From NCBI GenBank assembly GCA_964019155.1, contig OZ025239.1, forward strand, positions 99,892,934 through 99,956,933: 64,000 bases of DNA, given 5' to 3'. The stretch is from Osedax fenrisi (Eukaryota; Annelida; Polychaeta; Sabellida; Siboglinidae). A model generated the notes under the pieces. That model was not told where the DNA came from. It made no database searches and saw only the letters and a list, made by a program, of their open reading frames with translations. The stretch's first letter is position 1. Each line of letters starts with the position of its first letter. This document shows positions 46,490 through 57,971 of the stretch, one piece after another. Position numbers and translations under genes: made by a program.

Positions 46490-47100
46490 ACCACAATACC
46501 ACGATTGCAACTCCCGAGAGCAGGCCTACTCTTTAACCTCCATGAATGCAAACTCATCAAACTACAGTGACTCCAAAACGCTGTATTTCCCTGCGTCCAT
46601 TTACTTCCCCGTAGCTCTCCTGACTACAATACACCTCTCCTAAAACAACTATACTGTCTGCCAATCCCCTACCGCATGAAGTACAAACTCTCCTTGACCA
46701 TCCATAAATATATTCACCACACCTCCCCTGACTACCTCGCCTCCCTCCTACATCTACACACACCCATAACTCCAGACCCATTCCTCCAACACATTTATCC
46801 TTACCACTCCCCATCGATAGGAGATCGTACAAACTACACTTTTCAAATATAATTATATTGGAAGAGTGGAGTTTGTATAGATTTCCCTTCGATGGGGAGT
46901 GGTAAGGATAAAGGTGTTATGATAAAGTTTAAGCTCCTTTGCCATCTCTGCCACTTACCACTTGAACTCCTTACCCAACCACCTACTAACAAACTTAACT
47001 CCCTTCTTTAAACGCCACCTTAATACTATATTTACTATACTTATTACTTCTCCCTTGCCTTCTTCCCTACTCAATAATTCCCTCCCACGGACTCCGTAAA
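46490..47100 (+). pseudogene. L2-type LINE copy C (3' end)
   Basis: The C-terminal region only, closely matching copy B from 39315 onward: LQNAV, the counterpart of LPRxSPDTI, PYRMKYKLSLTIHK and the last coding part, to CTCAATAATTCCCTCCCACG near 47095. Within it, 46788-46918 has become an inverted duplication (arms of about 60 bp) absent from copy B. Several frame changes. It directly adjoins the RTE fragment on the other strand. Confidence 0.8.
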
Positions 47101-47781
47101 ATAATATCAAATTATAAATTTATAGTAGCAATAATTTATTTATTATTGTATATAAATTTATTATAGATTATACCAAGAATAATTTATTATAAACAGTATA
47201 ATTTAATAATTTACTTTTTTATAATGTAATAATATATAGGATATAATAATAATAAAATAGAATACTTTGTAAATATATAGCAAAATATATATAGTTATAT
47301 TTTATTTCTAGTTTGTAGACATGATATATTTTGAAGAAAATATAATTATAATTAATTTATTATAATATTGTTAATAATGATTATATTCAATATTTTTTCT
47401 TCAGATTTATATAATATATTATAATATTATATTATTATATATTATATATATATTATATATTATTATATATATATAATTAAAAAAAAAATTTAACATGTTA
47501 ACATCAAGTTAAAATCGTAATAGATAAATTCAATATGTAATATAATAATATAATTATATAATATATAATATAAATATTATTTTTTTCTTAGTATTAAATT
47601 CCCCACCAGGTGGGGCTTTCATTGTTTACAAATTTCATCCTACGGATTTTATCTATCATACAAGTTCACATTTTTTCATTCTTCTGCTTTTATCATTCTT
47701 CTATAGACCCATATCTGGTTATTATTCGTTTATAATATATATATATATATATATATTAATATTATATTTAATAATTTCAAT
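47101..47781. other. AT-rich upstream stretch of Tnp2-like copy 3
   Basis: No gene. A perfect palindrome CCCCACCAGGTGGGG lies at 47602-47616 in a less AT-rich patch (47590-47720) that could include the promoter or terminus of the downstream element. A TA tract lies just before the start codon at 47738-47756. Confidence 0.4.
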
Positions 47782-49800
47782 ATGAAACGGAGTTATAATT
47801 CATTTTATAAATCGATTAATAGAAAAATAGATAAATTGAGCGATATATCGGAATCAGATTCTGATCCTGATGATATTATATATAACTGTCAGTCATACAC
47901 ACACTGTGATGATCATTTAAGTATTAATTCAAATAACGATTCGATAGATGAATTACGTATAACAAGTGAGCACACCTTAGATTCTGACTCGGAATCCAAC
48001 TCACATATTGTTGCTAATTCAGATGTCGAATCAATAGATGAATTAAATACACCAAGTGAACACATTTTAGATTCTGAATCAAATTTAGATAGTGAGCCTA
48101 TTTAAAAATCTTTTAAACAAAATATAGCTCAATTGGTTTCGGCTCATAATGTTAGCCATAATTTTACTGATTCTTTATTGAAACTTCTTCAAAAAGAACA
48201 TTTAGATGTTCCTTCTACATGTAGAACATTATTAATGTATAATAGTATTAAAAATATTAATATTACTAATTCTTATAATGTTGAATACTATTATTTTGGT
48301 TTGGAATTTATGATTCGTAACATATTAAAAAACTATCCTATAGAATATATTAAAGAAAATAATCATTTAAAAATCTCTATTAATATAGATGGATTGCCTA
48401 TAAATAAGAGCACAACTAAATCTATGTGGCCTATTCTTATTAGGATTGCATCATACGATATTGTATTTCCTATAGCAATTACTTTAGGCTCTAAACCAAG
48501 TATTGAATATCTGAATGATGCTGTTGATGAACTTGTAAAATTATGTAATGATGGTTTAATGTATGATAGTATTTTTATTAGCTTATCGATAATATCAATA
48601 ATATGTGATGCCCCAGCAAAATCTTTTGTTAAAAATATTATTCAATTTAATGGATATTTTGGGTGTGATAAATGTGTTCAAAAAGGTTTATGGTATTCAT
48701 CGGAATCAGAGAGGGGTGGCAGAATGACATACCCATTACTAAACTCTATTCATAGAACGGATTAATCTTTTAGATCAAAGGATAATCCAGAACATCACTT
48801 GAATAATGTTATAAGTCCGTTAGAAAAACTACCAATAAATATGATAAATGCCTTTTCAATTGATTACATGCATTGTATACTTCTAGGTATAATGAAAAAA
48901 TTAATAACTTACTGGATTACATCAAAACGATGTCACTCATATAGATTATCAAATAATCAAATATCAATTATAAACTCTAATATAAATTTAATTATTAGTC
49001 AAATTCCATCCTGCTTTTCTAGAAAACCTAGATCTATAAATACCTTTAGACAGTGGAAAGCTACAGAATTTAGATTATTTTTATTATACACTGGAAAGTT
49101 TGTTTTAAAAAATGTACTCAGTAAAAAATACTATGAACATTTTTTAACCTTATCACACGCAGTAAGTTTAGTCATCTCATCTCGTACAATTACTCCATTG
49201 AATATATGTATTGCTAATAAGCTATTCCACTATTTTATTAAACAAGGCATAGAATTATATGGTAGATCCTTTCCTGTTTATAATGTACATTTATTAAGCC
49301 ATTTAGGTGATGATGTACTTAGGAATGGTGCTTTAGATAATTTCTCTTCTTTCCCTTATGAAAATTATTTAGGTAATTTAAAAAAGATGATTAGGGGAGG
49401 TAGATGTCCTCTAAAACAAGTAATCAATACTATAATTTCCAGAATACAACTGGGAATTTTTAAAACACCTACCAAATTAAGAGTTAATACTAAATTTCCT
49501 AATAACATTTATATTTACAATAATTCAATTGTAGAAATACTACCGAATGATCTATCTGAAATTGATTTTGATATATATTATAGATGTCGAGTATATAAAA
49601 GAATTAAACCTATATATTCTATTAGAGTGTTAATTGATGAACAAGTAATAAAAATATCTTCTAAATATATAAATTGTTACTCAGCTAAATAAAATTCCAC
49701 AATTAATTACATAGAGAAATCTAAACTTCTAATTAGGGGAATGTTATTTAAATTATCTGATCATTTAATTTTTACTACTATTTTAAATCATACAGATTAA
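47782..49800 (+). pseudogene. Tnp2-like (EnSpm/CACTA-type?) transposase, copy 3, broken only by TAA codons
   Basis: One frame runs from ATG 47782 to TAA 49798-49800 with in-frame TAA at 48103-48105, 48763-48765 and 49690-49692. I found no frame change. Domains in order: an acidic N-terminus (residues 1-107, DSDSESNS and repeated STDEL-like text); a helical block LLKLLQKEHLDVPSTCRTLL; NIDGLPINKSTTKSMWPIL (first conserved Asp of the group); ICDAPAKSFVKN and YFGCDKCVQKG (zinc-binding or catalytic region); the second stop within RTD-SFR; FSIDYMHCILLGIMKKLI (second Asp); FRQWKATEFRLFLLYTGKFV; DNFSSFPYENYLGNLKKM. Copies 1 and 2 share this order. The superfamily name is my inference; the family is found widely in animals. 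A DUF4806 gene follows on the same strand. Confidence 0.75.
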
Positions 49801-49861
49801 AATAATTTAAAAGTATTTTTATTTACGTCTATTAATTTATTAATATATTTTTCATTTATTT

Positions 49862-50401
49862 ACTTTTACTATATATATAGATAATATATATTATCTATTT
49901 TCTTTCACTTTATGTTAATATATTAAGTTTATTTTGTAATATATATTCACTTGTTTCGATATTTTATTATATATCATGAATCAGGATAAATATATATAAT
50001 GTATTTTTAATGTTAATCTTTTATCTTGAATATTCTCTTGTATGCTATTTTATACTAAGTTCCACTTTTTATTCTTATTTAAATGTATTGATGTTTATGT
50101 AAAATTTAAAAAAAACATTGAATACCATTTACTTTTACTATATATATAGATAATATATATTATCTATTTTCTTTCACTTTATGTTAATATATTAAGTTTA
50201 TTTTGTAATATATATATTCACTTGTTTCGATATTTTATTATATATCATGAATCAGGATAAATATATATAATGTATTTTTAATGTTAATCTTTTATCTTGA
50301 ATATTCTCTTGTATGCTATTTTATACTAAGTTCCACTTTTTATTCTTATTTAAATGTATTGATGTTTATGTAAAATTTAAAAAAAACATTGAATACCATT
50401 T
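49862..50401. repeat. near-identical tandem duplication, unit 269/271 bp
   Basis: 49862-50130 and 50131-50401 are the same sequence apart from one extra TA dinucleotide near 50215. Such identity in AT-rich, otherwise decayed DNA points to a recent duplication. It lies between Tnp2-like copy 3 and the DUF4806 gene. Confidence 0.95.
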
Positions 50402-50983
50402 TGTGTTTTAATACCATAATACATTCTTTTATTTTATATTTGAATTTACTTCATTGTTTTCTTTCTTTTTATTAACATTTATATCAACATTGACTTTTTA
50501 GTTTAAAAAAAGTGTATTCTTCCATTATAAATTGTTATTTTTCTTTATTTTTAATTACAAACATTTATTTTTTGAATTAAATATATGAATAAAAAATATA
50601 AATAAAAATGTAATATAAAGATTTTTTTACCATCTTTCTGAATATACTTTTTGTTCGGTTTTATTCTTTTGTATTTCATTTAAACTATTTTGTCTATATT
50701 TTTTGTCAGTCTTTTATGGTATTTATTATATATTTTATACATTTATTTGTAAATAATTAAATGATGATTTAATAATTTTATGGCAAGTTCATACAATTTA
50801 TATTATTTTCTATGATATTCATTGTATCTATGTAAAAATAAAGTAAAATATTATTTTATTTACTTTTATTTATATAGTTTATTTGGACTTGCTTTACAAT
50901 TAAGGGTAATTTTCTCTATAAGCTTTAGCTTCTACAAACACCCAGGTCTAAACCTAAATCTGATAATAATAATAATATATATT

Positions 50984-51020
<37 letters not shown>

Positions 51021-51052
51021 CTTATTTATTCTATTATTTGTACATTTACAAA
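50402..51052. other. T-rich intergenic stretch upstream of the DUF4806 gene
   Basis: No coding homology. The TA tract at 50978-51019 lies 33 bp before the start codon. Confidence 0.4.
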
Positions 51053-52039
51053 ATGCTGTCAACTTATTCAATTATAAGTGATAAAGATGCCCCAAATGTT
51101 TACATCGTTCCCACAAGCTGGACATTTGTGAAGGAAAATGTTAGTTCATATATATATATTTATATATATATATATATATATTATTTAGTCTTGTATTCAA
51201 TCGATGAGAGGGTTTGACTTAATGGATATAAGTTATTATTGTAGCAAGTGTAGCTATGATTCTTTCGTTAGTTAATTTTGTTCAGTACTATATATTTTTT
51301 TTACAACGGAAGACAATAGCTAGCTTCAATTCAATTCAATTCTATCTGGCTTCTTATACCAAATTCTGAATATATATATATATATTATTTCGAATTAACC
51401 GAATTTCCACTTTTTTTTGTTATGAAATAAAATGTGAACTGCTTTAATCAACTTTATTAACCAAAACTTAATAAATATATAATAATGATAATAATAATCT
51501 AGAATCTTTACATTAATTACATTAATATTAACATGTATATTGGTCCCTATGTCCCCTTTACTATTCCTTCCACTTTCCACAACTCATCTCCCCAGTAATT
51601 TTCTAGTTTCCTTCTCCCTAATACCCTATTTTGTATATGTAATACACTACCTTCCTCTAATATATCCTTCCTTTCAATATCTAATTTCCTATTTTCCCTC
51701 TTTCATACCTAAATATATATGGCTAATAGATACGATTGATACTGCCTAGCTCTCTGTTCTTGCTCGTAAAAATGATCAAAATGCTAAGCTAAAATCATCG
51801 AGTTGTTCCGACATATAGATTAAATGCGCAGCATTAATTTTACCCATTTCTTAAGGACAACTAATAGCTAGCATTAGCTAAATATTAAATAAACTGTGTT
51901 GATTATTTCCCATTTTATTCCTAATTTAATTGTATTATAGTATTTATTAGATATACAATTATAAATATTATATACATATATAATTGTAAAATAATAATAT
52001 AATTACAAATATTATCGAGTATAACCCAGATAATATACA

Positions 52040-52108
<69 letters not shown>

Positions 52109-53166
52109 TATTAATATACTATAGAATCTATCTTTAACATAATTAAAATATATTCAGAATATCATATTGAATATAAATTACGAAAATAATTAATATACTA
52201 TATAATTTGAACTTATATTAAAGTATAAATATAAATTTATATACTAGTATATTTTAATTTAAAATTTTAAAAATGTACCTATTATTTTATATTACATCTA
52301 TTATATTACAATATTTATAATTAATAATTGATAATTCTTTCTTTACTTTTGGATTCCATTCAAGATATAAATGAACATTTAGATTTTCTAAGAATAATAA
52401 AAATCATATTATGTAGGTATATTTAGTCAAATATATTATATTAATCAAAATAAATGATGCTGTGAATTGTTTATTGTAATATTATACATTTAATGTGAAT
52501 CCAAGTATATAAATATTTTTTTTTCTATATTATATAATTCCTATACATATATATTAACTTAAATTAATTAACATACTATTAAAAGAATAACATAATATAT
52601 GTACCTAATGTTATTAATTAATCAAACTAATACATGATAAAACTTGAAAATATCATAATTTGTATGACCTAATTAGTTATTATATAAGTTTATATTTATA
52701 TGCATTATATGAATATGAATATGCACATGTATTGTTGTTATACATTTCAATTACTATTAATTAACTATATTCTATTTAAAGATAGGAGTGACACATCATA
52801 TATGATCTTGTAAATTAATAGAAATAATATATATATATATATATATTGATTTTATTAACTGTTGGAAATATAGTTTAATAGAATTATATAGAATATCAAT
52901 TATATTTTGTATAATATATATTATATATATGATATATATATAATAGTATATACATGATTAAATATAATATATATTTATATGAAATATATAAAATATTAAT
53001 GAATATATTAATTTATATTAATGAAATGTTATTTATAGATTATAATTATAAAACTGAATGTTAAAAACAATTTGTAAAAAATATTTAAATCCTTTGATGT
53101 TTTTATAATTTAATAATAATCCTATTTACATTATTATAATATATAAATATAATTAAAATTTGTGTC

Positions 53167-53219
<53 letters not shown>

Positions 53220-54954
53220 CTAATTAGTATGTATAGTATACACTCATAATTTGTATATAAATAATAATTTTATATAAATATTATAATATAACTTTGTATT
53301 GTAATATTTATTATTTATAAGTATTGGTACTATAGTATATATAGTATTGCTTATATTCAAATATTACTTATATAACATAATTGTAGTGTTGTACAAAGTA
53401 GATTAACTTATTAGTTATGTGAACTGTTTAATATATAATAAATCAGAGCTTAAGCAATGCCATATGAAATATAGTTAAATAGTTTGTATAACAATAACTA
53501 CCTACCCACTCACCCACCTGCCTATATACCTACAATATCACCAACCTAACTGCCTATATACCTACAAGATCACCTACCTACCTGCCTATCTACCTACTCA
53601 CATATATAATCCTATGTATTCTGACAGATAAACCTATACTCTGACCAAAATAGATTTCACTTCACTATAAATTGAATAATACATTATTGAATATATTTTT
53701 TTTCAGAAAGCATACACTTATTGGCCTAATACGAAAAACCAACTTAAATTAAAATTGTCCATGAAGAATCTACATGTGCCAGATTCGACCTGGCAACAAT
53801 ATGCCATTGATATTAAACATACTAATGGTAAATTTCTAGTAATCGATAAATATATATATAATTTAATATTTAAAAACGTTATAGAAAATACGTATGAATC
53901 TGCAAAGAAATGGTTGTGTCTTTACGAAGAAGAAGAAATATCAACTGATGGTTCTGCAGGAGAAGTTTTAGGTAATAATATAATATATGCATTATTATTG
54001 CCGACAATTCCCTATATTGTTAATATATTAAATATAAATATTTAAGGTAACTATGCTGTGCCCGAGGAAACTACGATTGTTGACAGTATTCAAGAACCCA
54101 TATTAGAAATTCAGCAAGCAGAAAGTGAGTAGTATATATACTTATTTATAAATACTTATTTAGTTTAAACATCTGTATATATATATATATATAAAGTGTT
54201 ATATTGGATATGTTGTGTAATATTAATTATGTGTAATAACAATGATGACGCCGTAAATATTAATACATATGATATATATCATTTTAAGTTGAAATTATTA
54301 AAACATTACTTGAATCAAAATATATATGTTTGTAACAAATACAATACAAATAAGTAAAATACATCTATCATATATATAAACATAATTTTCAATCTGCAGT
54401 ACGAATAGTTATTCCTAAAAAAACGTTATAACTTCCTATACATATATATATATATATATATTTAGTTAAATATTATAGTTTAGTATTCAGAATTATATTA
54501 TTAAATAATTAAGTTAATATATATATATATATATAATATATTAAATATATATATTTAAGGTAACTATGCTGTGCCCGGAAAAACTACGAATGTTGACAGT
54601 ATTCAAGAACCTATACAAGACCAACTGGATCAGCTATCTAAACGTTTATATTATATATATATAGATTCAAATAATATTTTAACATTTTTTTAAACAATTT
54701 TATTTTATATACATAATTTAAATTTATTTGTATAATTTTTTTAAATATCATTATATTATAAATTAAAATCAATAAATAATATTTTACATTAGAGCTAAAG
54801 AAAATTACGAAATTGTTGGTTTTGGTCGTAAAAAATCAAGAAGTGATGCTGGTACAAAATAAAACCCATGATATACCATATATAGAAAATATGGAAGAAT
54901 TTATTGATATGGAGGCAAAGATTGCAAGTCAAAATGGATTTAGGAATGAAATGG

Positions 54955-54989
<35 letters not shown>

Positions 54990-56262
54990 TAGATGGACAA
55001 TTTTAAGCAATTCTCAAATATTTTTTCTAAGATTTTCATAAAAATAGAATATACATTATACCAAATAAAATATTTTAGAGATTATTACCAGGCCTATCTT
55101 AATTCGTACACTTGGAATTTGCATGAATTATACCAAATGCGTGATATTTTTATATATAGAATTTTTATATATACGAATTTAAGTAAAAATTATACTTTAT
55201 GCATAATGTACTAGAAAATATACATGCATGTTTGTAAGAACGTTAAAGTTATTATAAAATTGAATTACTTAATTAAATAATTTATTGTAAAATTAAAACC
55301 ATATTATTATTTTATATTATGTATTTTAATTTAAAATCAATTACACATACAACAATTTTTCATTTTCTTTTGTGAGCATTATTGCACACGTTATCTTTTC
55401 CATAATTTATATAGACTTTACATACTACACATTCTCTTCTTTCCCACTCTCTGGCTTCCTTTCGCTAATAAAAATTCCATATTATAAGGAGATTTAAAAT
55501 ATTAAAAACAACATTTTAAAATATTCACCTATTTTGACAATAAAACCCAAAATAACCCTCCTAGATTTTTATTTATTTATAATATGTATACAATTGTTAC
55601 CTAACTAGTAAGGCCCGATGTCATAAATCCTCATCGATTGTCACGTGACTACAACATCGATGATATTTTACCAAATACACATACGAATCGCTTCAAATTT
55701 AAACCACATAACTAATATGTATATACACAAATTTGGAAAAAATCAACTTCTAATTATGCATTAGAAGAAAGCAATACACAAATATATAACATATATCGCA
55801 GATGAAAATACCAGATTAAAAGATAATAAATTAATATTTTAAAATTCATAAAATGCATAAATCAATATATCTGATTGGAGAAAATGTATACACAGATGGT
55901 TTCATATTTGATGTTGTTTATGAATTCATGCTTATGTATTCATGCTTATGTATTCATGTATATATGAAGATTTAAATTTATTCATAACCTATAATATAGA
56001 TAACCTGCATAGAGAATAAAAAGTGTATGCAGCCTGGTAGAATGATGAAGGCCCTGGCTAGCAGCAAATGTTGGTCGGGATACAATATGGACGGTTCAGG
56101 AAAAAATGGGAAGCTTCCCTTTAGGAAAACGAATATTTTCAAGATTATAATTGGTGAGTAATAATTTTATTTAATACAAAATTAATTATAATTTATTTTA
56201 TAGATGTATATAAGGATGCCGGAACATCGCAGAAAATTCATAATTTTTTGAGAAATCAATAA
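51053..56262 (+). CDS. DUF4806-domain protein, seven exons, complete
   Basis: Exons: 51053-51139, 53707-53827, 53885-53971, 54047-54124, 54793-54953, 56000-56153, 56204-56262. Junctions are GT-AG with agreeing phases (0,1,1,1,0,1), giving 248 codons and a stop at 56260-56262 that overlaps AATAAA. The N-terminal half has the pattern seen before DUF4806: IVPTSWTF (exon 1), YTYWPNTKNQLKL and DSTWQQYAID (exon 2), YESAKKWL and acidic text (exon 3). The DUF4806 domain itself spans exons 5 to 7: LKKITKLLVLVVKNQE, NMEEFIDMEAKI, GRMMKALASSKCWSGYN, KTNIFKIII and QKIHNFLRNQ. The function of the domain is unknown; the proteins are often multicopy in invertebrates. A second version of exon 4 lies at 54560-54643. 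No stops or frame changes were found. It may be a host gene or a partner gene of the Tnp2-like element. Confidence 0.82.
51725..51755. repeat. degenerate right end of the hAT element family
   Basis: AATAGATACGATTGATACTG and CCTAGCTCT match the inner and outer right end of the hAT element at 39867-41353. The left partner was not found. It lies in intron 1 of the DUF4806 gene. Confidence 0.5.
52044..52106. repeat. (TA)n microsatellite in DUF4806 intron 1
   Basis: Uninterrupted TA repeats, followed by the palindrome TATAGTATATTAATATACTA. Confidence 0.95.
53172..53216. repeat. (TA)n microsatellite in DUF4806 intron 1
   Basis: Uninterrupted TA repeats. Confidence 0.95.
53495..53602. repeat. CTAC/CCTGCCTA minisatellite in DUF4806 intron 1
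   Basis: Reiterated CTACCTAC, CCTGCCTATATA and ACCTACAA(T/G)ATCACC words, about 110 bp before exon 2. Confidence 0.85.
54560..54643 (+). CDS. duplicated alternative exon 4b of the DUF4806 gene
   Basis: It repeats the first 60 or so bases of exon 4 (NYAVP, then TT-VDSIQEPI), including the acceptor TATTTAAG. It then diverges to DQLDQLSK, with donor GTTTAT. It enters and leaves in the same phase as exon 4, so either exon, or both, could be spliced to exon 5. The intervening introns are TA-rich. Confidence 0.6.
55345..55470 (-). other. small cysteine-containing open stretch
   Basis: The minus strand reads KEAREWERRECVVCKVYINY then a stop after about 35 codons, with a CxxC pair. It resembles the end of a zinc-binding C-terminus of some transposases, but is too short to assign. 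It lies in the last large intron of the DUF4806 gene. Confidence 0.25.
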
Positions 56263-56414
56263 ATATAAAAAATTTAAAATGTCTTGTTTATTTTATATGT
56301 AATATATTATTAAAATAATTGAAAATACATTGCTATATCTAAACAAATAATAAATTTAAATAAGTAAAAGTATATAACAACAATTGTATTAATTTTCTTA
56401 TATTAAATGCATAT

Positions 56415-57108
56415 CCCAGTAAACAATAAGCTAACACATTAATATAACAATGATAAGTTTAATGATAAAAAAAGTATATAAATAATAAGTTGTACATATA
56501 AATGGTAATATAATTAATAGAGTACAGTATTATAATTTTTAATAATTACTATAGTAAACAATAATCTAAAACAGTGCGCAAATAATACGCAATGTTATGT
56601 GCGCAAAACATCCTTCTTTTTTGGCTATGTTTTTATTGCGCAAAAATAATGTGCATATATATTGCGCAAAACATATTGCAGATAAAATGCGCAGGATAAT
56701 TTGCATATAAAGTGCACATAAAATGCGCAAACTATTTTGCGCAATTCATATGCAAATTATTTTGCGTATTAAATGTGTATACTATTTTGCGCAATTTATA
56801 CGCAAATTATGTTGCGCAAGAAAAACATAGCCAAAAAAGAAGGATATTCTTGCGCACAGAACATTGCGAATTATTTGCGCATAATAATTTGCGCAAAATA
56901 ATTTGCATATAAACTGCACATAAAATGCGCAAACTATTTTGCGCAATTCATATGCACATTATTTTTCGTATTAAATGTGTATACTATTTTGCGCAATTTA
57001 TACGCAAATTATGTTGCGCAAGAAAAACATAGCCAAAAAAGAAGGATATTCTTGCGCACAGAACATTGCGGATTATTTGCGCATTGTTTTAGATTATTGT
57101 TTACTGGG
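56415..57108. mobile_element. word-repeat element(s) with CCCAGTAAACAAT ends and TTGCGCAA body
   Basis: It starts CCCAGTAAACAATAAGCTAA (56415) and ends TTGTTTACTGGG (57097-57108). A second, slightly decayed start (ATAGTAAACAATAATCTAAA) lies at 56551. That start pairs with the right end over about 90-100 bp, including CATCCTTCTTTTTTGGCTAT on the left and its complement on the right. So a unit of about 560 bp (56551-57108) with long TIRs is next to or inside an older one. The body is a chain of TTGCGCAA, TGCGCATAAAATGCGCA and ATACGCAAAT words, partly duplicated (about 56720-56880 and 56905-57070). No target duplication is evident. Confidence 0.7.
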
Positions 57109-57117
57109 AAGGTATAG

Positions 57118-57228
57118 AATAATACAGACGAGGCTATTATATCTAGTGTATCCGGTGCAGTTGCGTCAACTGGGTATTTACTGAAGCTAGAGCACTCACT
57201 ACAATTAGAGGAGGAATATGCAAAAATG
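57118..57228 (+). other. exon-like open stretch beside the element end
   Basis: Between TATAG and GTAAGT the frame reads ISSVSGAVASTGYLLKLEHS then LQLEEEYAKM, with good amino-acid complexity. The acceptor side lies within 10 bp of the word-repeat element's right end, so the original upstream intron sequence was replaced by that element. Protein family not recognised. Confidence 0.4.
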
Positions 57229-57330
57229 GTAAGTTTCTACATAATTGATATCTATATAAATTAATATTACAAATATAATAATTATTATGATTGGAGATAA
57301 TAAATTATAATTACCTGTTTATATATGTTA

Positions 57331-57711
57331 TATAGTGATATTACGCAATATATAAGACCCGGCGAATATGCATACAATGCACTAATCTGTCGATATAGCG
57401 TGGCGTATCACGCATCAGTGCGTCACGTAGAATCAACCAATTAGCGTCGTGCACCTATAACATAGAATGTTTAGTGCAGCGACATCATTCAGTTGATATT
57501 CTGATAGTAACGTATAGGTATAGTTATATTCTAATTGTAACATTCAAATTGTATACGCTATATGTACTACATTATTCGAACCACATATACACGGTAAGGT
57601 TCATGTCATTAATGTAAACTACATGTATTATTATTACTATTTCTTTAGGATTTTGGTTTAATAAAGTTGTTAAATCAATTCACGACAAAGAGGCATTCCG
57701 GCCTTACTACA
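57331..57711 (+). mobile_element. possible solo LTR
   Basis: It is less AT-rich than its surroundings, with a TATATAAGA box near 57350 and AATAAA near 57660. It ends TTACTACA at 57704-57711. The left end TATAGTGA would mirror this as TGTAGTGA if one base had changed. The layout resembles the LTR at 18492. The flanking duplication is not evident, so this is tentative. Confidence 0.4.
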
Positions 57712-57901
57712 TATAAAACATGAGTTTATAATAAACCCATATTAGTCATTAATAGTTTTATGTCAATATAATATATATATTTCACAGTGGTTAGTATTAT
57801 ATTTTGTAAAAAAGGTTGTTCCCATGTGAACATACTTTAATTTTACAACGACGTTATTTCTTATAGATATTTATTAAATATAGTTAGGCATATGAATGCA
57901 T

Positions 57902-57905
57902 AGAT

Positions 57906-57968
<63 letters not shown>
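57902..57968. repeat. (TA)n microsatellite at the L2-like truncation point
   Basis: TA repeats run directly into the 5'-truncated LINE. Confidence 0.95.
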
Positions 57969-57970
<2 letters not shown>

Positions 57971-57971
57971 A

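Noticed and set aside
46557..46832. Minus-strand open frame rich in Gly in L2 copy C
   Set aside because: Antisense of the C-rich L2 coding strand; no independent support.
47782..49800. Stop-codon reassignment (TAA read as an amino acid)
   Set aside because: Both complete genes (MADF and DUF4806) use TAA as their final stop and have none inside. Other elements show TGA and TAG breaks as well as frameshifts. TAA is simply the likeliest nonsense change in AT-rich DNA.
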